Source: Bacteroidaceae bacterium | GTDB taxonomy: Bacteria; Bacteroidota; Bacteroidia; Bacteroidales; Bacteroidaceae | Assembly: GCA_902362375.1 (NCBI GenBank) | Contig: CABIVS010000012.1 | Coordinates: 645 to 64,644, forward strand | DNA length: 64,000 bases | Direction: 5' to 3' | Shown here: one piece after another, positions 1 to 7,714 of the stretch | Layout of the letters: the number at the start of each line of letters is the position of its first letter | Numbering within the stretch: position 1 is the stretch's first letter | Position numbers and translations under genes: made by a program | Notes under the pieces: model-generated | Seen by the model: the letters and a program-made list of their open reading frames with translations, nothing else | What the model was told of the DNA's origin: nothing | Databases searched by the model: none

Positions 1-950
1 GAGAAATGATTAGTATGCATTAAAACATTCAGTATTTCATCAGCAGTGCTATCAGTAGAGAATTCACCGGTAAACCGTTCTGATTTCAATGTTTCATCCT
101 TATAGATAAATTTGATGTCGTACAACTTCTCCATAATATTGGTTATTTCCAATAAAGATTGTTGCTTAAATTCCAACTTGCCATTAATCCAGAGAAGCAC
201 ATCTGTAGGCTGGTTATATTCAATTAACTCTGCTTGATAAGTATCCGTATTCACATTCAATGTCTGTCCCGGTTTCAACAAATAGCCATTCTCTTCCGTT
301 CGCGGAGAATCTATCCGTACCAGTCCTTGAAGCAAGGTAGTCACTACCCTATTCTCATCTTGGCGTGCACGCACATTAAATTTCGTACCAAGCACACAAG
401 TCTTGATTTGTTTGCTATTTACTATAAATGGAGCATGTTTATCATGGGACACTTCAAAATAGGCTTCACCCGACAAATCAATTTGACGATCCGAACTCCA
501 AAAAGAATTATGATAAACGATTTTTGAAGATGCATTCAGCCATACCTTACTACCATCCGGCAACACAGTCTGCGCTCTCTGTCCGGCAGCAGTTATCACC
601 TCATAATCCGAAAGCTTATTAGAAAGTAATCCCCAGGCAATTCCACCGGCAAAAACGAGTCCGGTAAGAAAAGCAGCCGCCACAGTTGCATAACGTCCCC
701 AACGGATCGAGATACTTTTCCGCTTAGCCTTTTTCTCCTTTTCTCTGATAGCTGATTTAAATTGCTCCAATGACGCCTCTGTATCTACAGTATTCATCAC
801 CGCTATACGCTCACCTACAAAAAAAGTGTAATAAAGTTGCTCCAAAGCTTTCCGGTTTTCCGGTCCTTCCTCGCACCAAGCCTCCACCCGAGCAGCTTCT
901 TCATCATTACATTCGCCTTGCAGGTAATTCACCAAGATAGTTTCATCCAT
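1..950 (-). CDS. FecR-type anti-sigma factor (partial, runs off window start)
   Basis: Inner-membrane anti-sigma/transducer of the FecR family. The visible 316 residues begin with a cytoplasmic N-terminal region rich in acidic and Glu/Lys residues, followed by one membrane segment at about residues 87-109, then the periplasmic FecR domain (FDGS-like motif present as LPDGSKVWLNASS) and the start of the C-terminal DUF4974 domain. The 3' end is outside the window. The family couples outer-membrane TonB-dependent receptors to ECF sigma factors. Its likely partner is the ECF sigma gene at 1112, but unusually for Bacteroides that gene is divergent rather than upstream in the same operon. A -7 promoter element at 1011-1018 on this strand supports separate transcription. 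The family call is firm; the regulated receptor is not in the window. Confidence 0.9.
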   Translation of the reverse strand, partial: MDETILVNYLQGECNDEEAARVEAWCEEGPENRKALEQLYYTFFVGERIAVMNTVDTEASLEQFKSAIREKEKKAKRKSISIRWGRYATVAAAFLTGLVFAGGIAWGLLSNKLSDYEVITAAGQRAQTVLPDGSKVWLNASSKIVYHNSFWSSDRQIDLSGEAYFEVSHDKHAPFIVNSKQIKTCVLGTKFNVRARQDENRVVTTLLQGLVRIDSPRTEENGYLLKPGQTLNVNTDTYQAELIEYNQPTDVLLWINGKLEFKQQSLLEITNIMEKLYDIKFIYKDETLKSERFTGEFSTDSTADEILNVLMHTNHF

Positions 951-1010
951 GCTCTTTTATCTTTTTACAAAAAAAACTATAATACCTTTGTAGTAATACA
1001 GTTGTGAGTA

Positions 1011-1018
1011 CAAATATA
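1011..1018 (-). promoter_or_regulatory. -7 promoter element for fecR-like gene
   Basis: Reads TATATTTG on the minus strand, a full match to the Bacteroides -7 consensus TAnnTTTG, about 60 nt ahead of the fecR start codon. It shows the anti-sigma gene has its own promoter facing away from the sigma gene. Confidence 0.6.
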
Positions 1019-1082
1019 CTAAAGAGAAAAAGAAAAAAATATTTTTTCTCGCATTTTTATTTCATTTATCTACTTCTTTCAT

Positions 1083-1090
1083 TATTTTTG
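1083..1090 (+). promoter_or_regulatory. -7 promoter element for ECF sigma gene
   Basis: Reads TATTTTTG (TAnnTTTG match) and ends 21 nt before the sigma ATG, implying a leader of roughly 15 nt. A second plus-strand match, TACCTTTG, lies at 983-990. No clear -33 box was seen. Confidence 0.55.
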
Positions 1091-1111
1091 TCTTACATAA
1101 ATTAAAAGAGA

Positions 1112-1720
1112 ATGTCACAATCTCCGATATATTTGGATATTAATAATAATAAGTCCGTTATCACTGCCCTAAAAGCAGGAGAAGAAAAAGTTTTTGACGT
1201 CGTCTACAGACATTATTTCCGTAGGCTATGTGCTTTTTGTTCCCAATATGTAGGCGAGCAGGAAGAAATAGAGGAGATTGTACAAGAAACGATGATGTGG
1301 CTGTGGGAAAATCGTTGTACTCTTATGGAAGAGCTGACACTCAAAACACTTCTTTTCACAATTGTCAAGAACAAAGCTCTCAACCGTCTTTCCCATTTTG
1401 AGATCAAACGAAAAGTTCATCAGGAAATCGTTGATAAATATGATAGTGAGTTCAACAACCCGGACTTCTATTTGAGTGATGAGCTTTTCCGTTTATATGA
1501 AGAAGCACTAAAAAAACTTCCGAAAGAATATTTTGAAGCTTACGAGATGAACCGCAATCAACATCTGACGCATAAAGAAATTGCCGAGAAGCTGAATGTA
1601 TCTCCACAAACGATTAATTACAGGATTGGACAAGCCTTAAAGTTATTACGAGTAGCTTTAAAAGACTATCTACCCTTATTCATACTTATTTTCGGACCTA
1701 ATTTTTTCGAACAATCATGA
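1112..1720 (+). CDS. ECF-family RNA polymerase sigma factor
   Basis: 202-residue sigma-70 factor of the ECF type. Region 2 lies at about residues 25-95 (FDVVYRHYFRRLCAFCSQYV, then an EEIVQETMMWLWENR helix). Region 4 is at about residues 125-190, with a clear helix-turn-helix reading HKEIAEKLNVSPQTINYRI. A hydrophobic C-terminal tail (LPLFILIFGP) is common in Bacteroides ECF factors that work with FecR. It should redirect RNA polymerase to cell-surface genes when released by its anti-sigma. It diverges from the fecR-like gene, and its TGA overlaps the ATG of the next gene (ATGA), so it is translationally coupled to the DUF386 gene. The family is certain; the regulon is unknown. Confidence 0.93.
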   Translation: MSQSPIYLDINNNKSVITALKAGEEKVFDVVYRHYFRRLCAFCSQYVGEQEEIEEIVQETMMWLWENRCTLMEELTLKTLLFTIVKNKALNRLSHFEIKRKVHQEIVDKYDSEFNNPDFYLSDELFRLYEEALKKLPKEYFEAYEMNRNQHLTHKEIAEKLNVSPQTINYRIGQALKLLRVALKDYLPLFILIFGPNFFEQS

Positions 1721-2343
1721 AATCAAAATTCGTATTTAGTAGTTCAAGCCTGTTTATCGGACTTTTTCTTTTCTTCTTCACTGAAAACGTGTGTTCACAA
1801 GAATCCGCTGATAACTGGACTCTTAAACAAGCCCGTCAATGGACACAAAAACAAGAATGGGCGAACGGATTGAAGGCAATGCCTCATAAAACGACCGATT
1901 ATCAGGAATTTGCGTCACAATATCATAAGAACAAGAAAGTATGGGACAAGACTTTCCAATGGCTAGCTACCCACGACCTTGTGAATATGCCTGCCGGACG
2001 ATACGAAGTGGATGGCGAACATTGTTACATCAATGTACAGGATGCAACAACGCAAGATGTCAGTAAACGTAAAATCGAAGCACACCGCCACGGCATTGAT
2101 CTGCAATATGTAGTAAAAGGCACCGAACGTTTCGGAATCACTTCAGCAGAATATGCAGAGCCTATCACTGAATACAAACCGGATGTTACTTTCTACAAAG
2201 CCAAGAAAATAAAATATGTAGATTCCACTCCGGATACATTCTTCATGTTCTTCCCCAAAAACTTCCATCAGGCATTGGTAAAGGCAGGGAAAGAACCGGA
2301 GGACATACGGGTCATTGTTGCTAAAATCGAATATATCCCATAA
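1717..2343 (+). CDS. YhcH/YjgK/YiaL (DUF386) family secreted protein
   Basis: 208 residues with an N-terminal signal peptide (hydrophobic to about residue 28, FFFTENVCSQES), so it is probably exported. The rest matches the YhcH/YjgK/YiaL cupin-like family: the metal-binding region EAHRHGIDLQYVVKGTE and a late FFPKNFHQAL segment are visible. Cytoplasmic relatives act on sialic acid or other sugar derivatives; the substrate here cannot be read from sequence. The gene starts inside the stop codon of the sigma gene and ends 8 nt before the addA-like gene, so the three are probably one transcript. The coupling of an ECF sigma to an exported sugar-binding-type protein is suggestive but unexplained. 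Confidence 0.85.
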   Translation: MKSKFVFSSSSLFIGLFLFFFTENVCSQESADNWTLKQARQWTQKQEWANGLKAMPHKTTDYQEFASQYHKNKKVWDKTFQWLATHDLVNMPAGRYEVDGEHCYINVQDATTQDVSKRKIEAHRHGIDLQYVVKGTERFGITSAEYAEPITEYKPDVTFYKAKKIKYVDSTPDTFFMFFPKNFHQALVKAGKEPEDIRVIVAKIEYIP

Positions 2344-2351
2344 ACAGAAAC

Positions 2352-5300
2352 ATGAGTGAACTTTTAGTCTATAAAGCCTCCGCAGGTTCGGGTAAGACAT
2401 TTACCTTAGCAGTGGAATATATCAAACTGTTAATTCTCAATCCCCGCGCCTACCGGCAAATTCTCGCTGTCACCTTTACCAATAAAGCAACAGCAGAAAT
2501 GAAAGAACGTATTCTTAGTCAGCTTTACGGCATACAGATAGGCGATAAAGATTCCGAAGCCTACCTCAACCGAATTAAAGAAGAGACAGGAAAAACCGAA
2601 CAGGAGATACGGGAAGCGGCAGGCGTCGCCCTTAGCTATATGCTGCATGATTACAGCCGGTTCAGGGTAGAGACTATCGACTCATTTTTTCAATCTGTCA
2701 TGCGCAATCTCGCACGGGAACTGGAACTTAGCCCGAATCTGAATATCGAGTTAAATAACACCGAAGTTCTTAGCGACGCTGTAGATAGCATGATTGAGAA
2801 ACTAGGACCCACTTCTCCCGTCCTCGCATGGTTGCTCGATTATATCAACGAGCGGATTGCCGATGACAAGCGTTGGAACGTGTCGGACGAAGTAAAAAGT
2901 TTCGGACGCAATATTTTCGATGAAGGTTATATTGAAAAGGGAGAAGGACTCCGGCAACGGTTACGAAACCCGGATACCATCAAAGAGTATCGCAAGCAAC
3001 TGAAAGCTCTGGAAACGGAAATACTGGAGCAAATGAAAGGATTCTACGACCAATTCGAAGGAGAACTGGACGGACACGCACTGACTGCTGATGATCTGAA
3101 AAACGGTTCACGCGGAATCGGAAGTTATTTCCGTAAACTTAATAATGGCGTTTTAGGCAATGATATCCGTAATGCCACAGTAGAAAAATGTCTGGAAGAC
3201 GCAAAGAACTGGGCAACCAAGACTTCTCCCCGCTACGCGGACATCATTAATTTAGCCAACTCCAGTCTCATGCAAATTCTGGAAGATGCTGAAAAGTTAC
3301 GTTCCAAGAATAATTTGTTACTGAATAGTTGCCGATTATCCCTGCAACACCTCAACAAAGTGCAACTCCTCGCCAATATCGATGAAGAAGTACGTCAGTT
3401 GAATCACGACAACAATCGTTTTCTATTATCAGATACGAACGCCCTACTCCATCAACTGGTGAAAGACGGTGACTCTTCTTTTGTATTCGAAAAGATAGGA
3501 ACGAATATCCATAACGTCATGATAGATGAGTTTCAGGATACCAGCCGGATGCAATGGGGAAATTTCAAATTGCTCTTACTGGAAGGATTGTCTCAAGGAG
3601 CAGACAGTTTGATTGTAGGAGACGTTAAACAATCCATTTATCGTTGGCGAAATGGCGATTGGGGAATTCTCAACAGCCTGAATGACCACATCGAACATTT
3701 CCCGATCCGCGTCAAGACATTGGCTACCAACCGGAGAAGTGAAACCAATGTGATCCGGTTTAATAACCAAATCTTCACAGCTGCTGCCAACTATCTGAAC
3801 GGAGTATATAAGCAACAGTTAGGCAAGGATTGTGAGGATCTGCAGAAAGCCTATGCCGACGTTGTGCAGGAATCTCCTCGGATTATAGAAAAAGGATATG
3901 TAAAAGTATCTTTTCTCGAACCCGACGAAGAACATGATTATACCGAACAGACATTAATTAGTCTGGGAGAAGAAGTAAAACATCTCCTCACCTCCAGAGT
4001 ACGACTTAATGATATAGCCATCCTGGTACGGAAAAATAAAAGTATTCCCCGAATCGCCGATTACTTCGATAAGGAGCTACACTATAAAGTGGTATCAGAC
4101 GAAGCCTTCCGCCTGGACGCCTCTCTCGCCATTTGTATGATGCTGGATGCACTGCGATTCCTTTCCGATGAAAACAATAAAATAGCACGTGCCCAACTGG
4201 CCGTAGCCTATCAAAACGAGGTTTTACAGAAAGGACTGGATTGGAATACTCTCCTACTCCTCCCTGCCGGGAATTATCTTCCCGCAGCTTTTCTTGAAAA
4301 GATAAAGGAACTAAGGCTAATGCCTCTCTATGAGCTTTTAGAGGAACTTTTCAGCATATTCGAGATGAATCTTATTAAAGATCAGGATGCCTATTTATTC
4401 GCTTTTTTTGATGCCGTGACCGATTATCTGCAAAGCAACTCTTCCGAGCTGGACGGATTCATCCGGTATTGGGACGAAACATTATGCAGTAAAACAATTC
4501 CAAGTGGAGAAGTAGAAGGTATCCGGATTTTCTCCATACACAAATCCAAAGGATTGGAATTCCATACCGTGCTCCTTCCTTTCTGCGACTGGAAGCTGGA
4601 GAATGAAACCAATAATCAGCTTGTATGGTGTGCCCCACAAACAGCACCGTTCAATGCATTGGATATTCTTCCTATTAACTATTCCACCCAAATGGCTGAA
4701 TCGATTTATGGTAACGACTACCTGCAAGAACGTCTTCAACTTTGGGTAGATAACCTCAATCTACTATACGTTGCTTTTACCCGCGCAGGGAAAAACCTTA
4801 TTATCTGGAGTAGAAAAAGCCAGAAAGGCACCATGTCCGAACTATTGGCAAACACCCTACCGATAGTAGCCCAAGAAGAAGGGATTGACTGGGAAGAAGA
4901 CTGTTACGAGCAAGGGAAACTGTGCCCTTCAGAAGAAGAAAGAAGAAAGATATCCACAAACAAGCTAACCCAGAAACCAAAAAAACTCCCTATCCGGATG
5001 GAATCCATGCGGCATGATATTGAATTTCGTCAGTCCAACCGCTCTGCTGACTTCATTCAGGGCATTGAAGAAGAAGATTCGGACGACCGCTTTATCAACC
5101 GCGGACGCATGTTACATACTTTATTTTCTGTCATCGAAACGGCAGAAGATATCGATCCGGCCATCGAACGGCTTATTTTTGAAGGAGTTATCAGAAATGA
5201 TGAGAAAGAGAAGGTGGCTCGTGAAGTTGCAAAGAAAGCTTTTTCTTCCCCTGAAATTCAAGATTGGTATTCCGGAAAATGGACGCTGTTTAATGAATGT

Positions 5301-5522
5301 GCTATTATCTATAAAGAAAAAGGAGTTTTGCAAACCCGTCGTCCGGACCGTGTAATGATGAAAGACGATCAGGTTGTTGTAGTCGATTTCAAGTTTGGTA
5401 AGGAAAATCCTAAATATAACAAACAAGTGAAAGGATATATGCAACTTCTTACCAAGATGGGATATAAAAATATCACCGGCTATTTGTGGTATGTGGATGA
5501 AGAAAAAATAGAAAAAGTATGA
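2352..5522 (+). CDS. addA: AddA-like UvrD/RecB helicase-nuclease
   Basis: 1056-residue superfamily 1 helicase with a C-terminal PD-(D/E)XK nuclease, the AddA/RexA architecture. Seen directly: Walker A at residues 9-16 (ASAGSGKT), motif Ia TFTNKATAEMKER, Walker B/motif II near residue 390 (MIDEFQDTSRMQW), motif III VGDVKQSIYRWR, a late helicase motif NLLYVAFTRA, and the nuclease core near residue 1010 (VVVDFKFG). With AddB it processes double-strand DNA ends for RecA loading. The addB-like gene lies 2.2 kb downstream on the same strand, separated by a radical SAM gene and two TonB-like genes. Its stop overlaps the start of the radical SAM gene by 4 nt. Confidence 0.9.
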   Translation: MSELLVYKASAGSGKTFTLAVEYIKLLILNPRAYRQILAVTFTNKATAEMKERILSQLYGIQIGDKDSEAYLNRIKEETGKTEQEIREAAGVALSYMLHDYSRFRVETIDSFFQSVMRNLARELELSPNLNIELNNTEVLSDAVDSMIEKLGPTSPVLAWLLDYINERIADDKRWNVSDEVKSFGRNIFDEGYIEKGEGLRQRLRNPDTIKEYRKQLKALETEILEQMKGFYDQFEGELDGHALTADDLKNGSRGIGSYFRKLNNGVLGNDIRNATVEKCLEDAKNWATKTSPRYADIINLANSSLMQILEDAEKLRSKNNLLLNSCRLSLQHLNKVQLLANIDEEVRQLNHDNNRFLLSDTNALLHQLVKDGDSSFVFEKIGTNIHNVMIDEFQDTSRMQWGNFKLLLLEGLSQGADSLIVGDVKQSIYRWRNGDWGILNSLNDHIEHFPIRVKTLATNRRSETNVIRFNNQIFTAAANYLNGVYKQQLGKDCEDLQKAYADVVQESPRIIEKGYVKVSFLEPDEEHDYTEQTLISLGEEVKHLLTSRVRLNDIAILVRKNKSIPRIADYFDKELHYKVVSDEAFRLDASLAICMMLDALRFLSDENNKIARAQLAVAYQNEVLQKGLDWNTLLLLPAGNYLPAAFLEKIKELRLMPLYELLEELFSIFEMNLIKDQDAYLFAFFDAVTDYLQSNSSELDGFIRYWDETLCSKTIPSGEVEGIRIFSIHKSKGLEFHTVLLPFCDWKLENETNNQLVWCAPQTAPFNALDILPINYSTQMAESIYGNDYLQERLQLWVDNLNLLYVAFTRAGKNLIIWSRKSQKGTMSELLANTLPIVAQEEGIDWEEDCYEQGKLCPSEEERRKISTNKLTQKPKKLPIRMESMRHDIEFRQSNRSADFIQGIEEEDSDDRFINRGRMLHTLFSVIETAEDIDPAIERLIFEGVIRNDEKEKVAREVAKKAFSSPEIQDWYSGKWTLFNECAIIYKEKGVLQTRRPDRVMMKDDQVVVVDFKFGKENPKYNKQVKGYMQLLTKMGYKNITGYLWYVDEEKIEKV

Positions 5523-6136
5523 AAGCTGTTCCTCTCATCGGCATTGCCCGCCATCGACTAACGATTGACGGTGAAGGAGTTACAACATTAGTTGCTTTCC
5601 ATGGCTGTCCGTTGCGTTGCAAATATTGTCTCAATCCAACCTCTCTACAACCTGATGGCGTTTGGGAGAGATATGATTGTAACCAACTCTACGAGGAAGT
5701 ACGTAAAGACGAACTTTACTTTCTGGCGAGCTGCGGAGGAGTCACATTTGGAGGTGGAGAACCATTATTGCAAAACGAGTTCATCCGGCAGTTTCGCCAA
5801 CTTTGCGGACCGGAATGGAGAATCACTGTCGAAACGTCTCTCAATGTTCCACTACAGAATGTAGAAGAGTTGATTTCTATTGTAGATAATTATATCGTCG
5901 ACATCAAAGACATGAATAATGACATTTATCAGCGATATACCGAAAAAGGTAATGAAAGGGTTTTATGCAATCTCCGGTATTTAATCGAAGAAGGCAAAGC
6001 CGGGAAAATTATCATTCGGACACCGCTCATTCCTTCTTATAATACAGAGAAAGATGTAGACTACAGCATAGAGCTTTTGAAAGAAATGGGAATCACCCAA
6101 TTCGACCGATTCACCTATAAAACCCCTAATGATTAA
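5519..6136 (+). CDS. Radical SAM glycyl-radical-enzyme activase-like protein
   Basis: 205 residues. The radical SAM cluster motif CPLRCKYC (CxxxCxxC) is at about residues 30-37, followed by the SAM-binding glycine motif GGVTFGGGEPLL, the signature of pyruvate formate-lyase activating enzymes. The protein is short for that family (usually about 240-260), lacks any extra ferredoxin-like cysteine cluster, and has no glycyl radical enzyme nearby. The likely role is generation of a protein glycyl radical or related SAM chemistry; the target is unknown. The start codon overlaps the addA stop (ATGA) and the end abuts the first TonB-like gene, so it sits inside the addA-addB transcription unit. Confidence 0.8.
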   Translation: MKAVPLIGIARHRLTIDGEGVTTLVAFHGCPLRCKYCLNPTSLQPDGVWERYDCNQLYEEVRKDELYFLASCGGVTFGGGEPLLQNEFIRQFRQLCGPEWRITVETSLNVPLQNVEELISIVDNYIVDIKDMNNDIYQRYTEKGNERVLCNLRYLIEEGKAGKIIIRTPLIPSYNTEKDVDYSIELLKEMGITQFDRFTYKTPND

Positions 6137-6140
6137 TGCC

Positions 6141-6857
6141 ATGGCACGAGGAAAACAAACCTGTAAAATTTTAAAAGAGATTCGTCGGCAAATAGCCGAA
6201 GCGAATGATATTGAATTCATCACCTCTGAATGTCAGTATCAGGGAGATTGTTTGGGCACTTGCCCAAAATGCGAAGCTGAAGTTCGATATCTGGAGCAAC
6301 AACTTCTCAACCGCCAAAGGTCCGGATTAAGTGTAAAAATAGTGGGCGTATCTCTTGGGCTATCTGCTGCATTGATTTCTTCTCCTCTATATGGACAAGA
6401 AGCGATAAAGGACAGTCTAAGTAACAGTTGTGATTCACTTCCTAAAGTTGAAGTTACGGGTGGAAAAACAGAAAAAATACATCAGGTAGCAGGAACCACC
6501 ATTACTGCAGAGGAGCTAAAAGCCTTGTCGTTGAAAAAAGAAGAGGCTATGTTTGGGATCGTCGAGGCAATGCCTGAATTTCCTGGAGGTCAAAAAGCAT
6601 TAATGGCATATATAGCCAAAAATACAAACTATCCTCAAGACGCACCTTGTATTTCAGGACGTGTTATTGTCCAGTTCACTATTACTAAAAAAGGGAAGAT
6701 TATAGATGCAAAAGTTGCTCGTGGGATTCATCCGGTTTATGATAAGGAAGCATTGAGAATTATAAAAAAAATGCCAGCGTGGAAGCCCGGAACTCAAATG
6801 GGAAAACCTGTAGCTGTAAAGTATACAGTTCCAATCGTATTCAGAGCCAAACAATAA
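6141..6857 (+). CDS. TonB-like protein with N-terminal Cys4 module (copy 1)
   Basis: About 238 residues. The first ~55 residues are predicted cytoplasmic and carry C-x5-C-x3-C-x2-C (within ECQYQGDCLGTCPKCEAE), which looks like a metal or Fe-S site. A membrane segment follows (IVGVSLGLSAALIS), then a linker and a C-terminal TonB domain (MPEFPGGQKALMAYIAKNTN; VIVQFTITKKGKI; PAWKPGTQMGKPVAVKY). An in-frame ATG at 6129 overlaps the preceding gene; 6141 was chosen because the copy at 6885 starts at the same alignment point. The family energizes outer-membrane receptors. The Cys4 head facing the cytoplasm is unusual and its role is unknown. Confidence 0.82.
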   Translation: MARGKQTCKILKEIRRQIAEANDIEFITSECQYQGDCLGTCPKCEAEVRYLEQQLLNRQRSGLSVKIVGVSLGLSAALISSPLYGQEAIKDSLSNSCDSLPKVEVTGGKTEKIHQVAGTTITAEELKALSLKKEEAMFGIVEAMPEFPGGQKALMAYIAKNTNYPQDAPCISGRVIVQFTITKKGKIIDAKVARGIHPVYDKEALRIIKKMPAWKPGTQMGKPVAVKYTVPIVFRAKQ

Positions 6858-7050
6858 TATCTCCTTTTCAATATAGATAATACCATGAAACGAGGAAAAC
6901 AAACCTGTAAAATTTTAAAAGAGATTCGTCGGCAGATAGCCGAAGCGAATGATATTGAATTCATTACTTCTGAATGTCAGTATCAGGGAGATTGTTTGGG
7001 TACTTGCCCCAAATGCGAAGCTGAAGTTCGATATTTGGAGCAACAACTTG
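6141..7050 (+). repeat. Duplicated 5' segment of tandem tonB-like genes
   Basis: Bases 6141-6305 and 6885-7049 match at nearly every position over about 165 bp, with only scattered third-position differences, whereas the remaining parts of the two genes align only at protein level. It is a direct repeat with a spacing of 744 bp. Confidence 0.8.
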
Positions 7051-7685
7051 AGCGAAAGCAGGTATCGGGAAAAGCAATCACAGTATTAGGCATATCTGCA
7101 GGCTTGATAGCCATGACTCCAATGACTTCATGCACCAATTCTGCTAATAAAGGAATGAATAAAGAAGTGTCTAGTGACACCACCTCCTATGGAGATCTTA
7201 TTATGGGAGAACCTGCCCCCACTTTAGCAGAAGACACCATCATTGCCTCCATAAAAGATGTGCCACCTCCTCCACCACCAGCGCCAACACCCGACGATGT
7301 GATAGGAGGAGAGGTAGTAGTAGGATTTGTTTCCCCCGATATATCAGATACTTCATTGTCAGCGAGTGATACTCTGAATATAGCTCCGGTTATGCCTGAA
7401 TTTCCTGGAGGCCAACAAGCTCTCATGCAATTTATTGCAAAAGAAATCCAGTATCCTACAATAGCACAAGGAGAGATGGGGGTGGGACGCGTTATAATTC
7501 AGTTTATCGTTGATAAAGAAGGAAATGTAGTCAATCCTAAAGTTGTACGCAGCGTAGATCCTTACCTGGACAAGGAAGCATTACGCGTCATCAACCAAAT
7601 GCCCAAATGGAAACCCGGAGAATTGGAGGATGGTACTAAAGTAGCCGTCTATTTCACTGTTCCGGTTATGTTCCGACTACAATAA
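6885..7685 (+). CDS. TonB-like protein with N-terminal Cys4 module (copy 2)
   Basis: 266-residue paralogue of the preceding gene. The N-terminal 55 residues are virtually identical to copy 1, including the C-x5-C-x3-C-x2-C motif, while the rest has diverged. After a hydrophobic segment (ITVLGISAGLIAMTP) there is a proline run (PPPPPPAPTP), typical of a periplasm-spanning TonB linker, and then a TonB C-terminal domain (MPEFPGGQQALMQFIAKEIQ; QMPKWKPGELEDGTK). The nucleotide sequence of the 5' ~165 bp is also nearly identical between copies, pointing to recent duplication or gene conversion. It lies 30 bp upstream of addB. Confidence 0.82.
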   Translation: MKRGKQTCKILKEIRRQIAEANDIEFITSECQYQGDCLGTCPKCEAEVRYLEQQLERKQVSGKAITVLGISAGLIAMTPMTSCTNSANKGMNKEVSSDTTSYGDLIMGEPAPTLAEDTIIASIKDVPPPPPPAPTPDDVIGGEVVVGFVSPDISDTSLSASDTLNIAPVMPEFPGGQQALMQFIAKEIQYPTIAQGEMGVGRVIIQFIVDKEGNVVNPKVVRSVDPYLDKEALRVINQMPKWKPGELEDGTKVAVYFTVPVMFRLQ

Positions 7686-7714
7686 ATATATGAATTAGAA
7701 AAAACTTAATCAAT

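Noticed and set aside
4482..4739. Open frames antisense to addA, dnaB, OPT and other long genes
   Set aside because: They lie wholly inside well-supported coding sequences on the other strand and show no family features.
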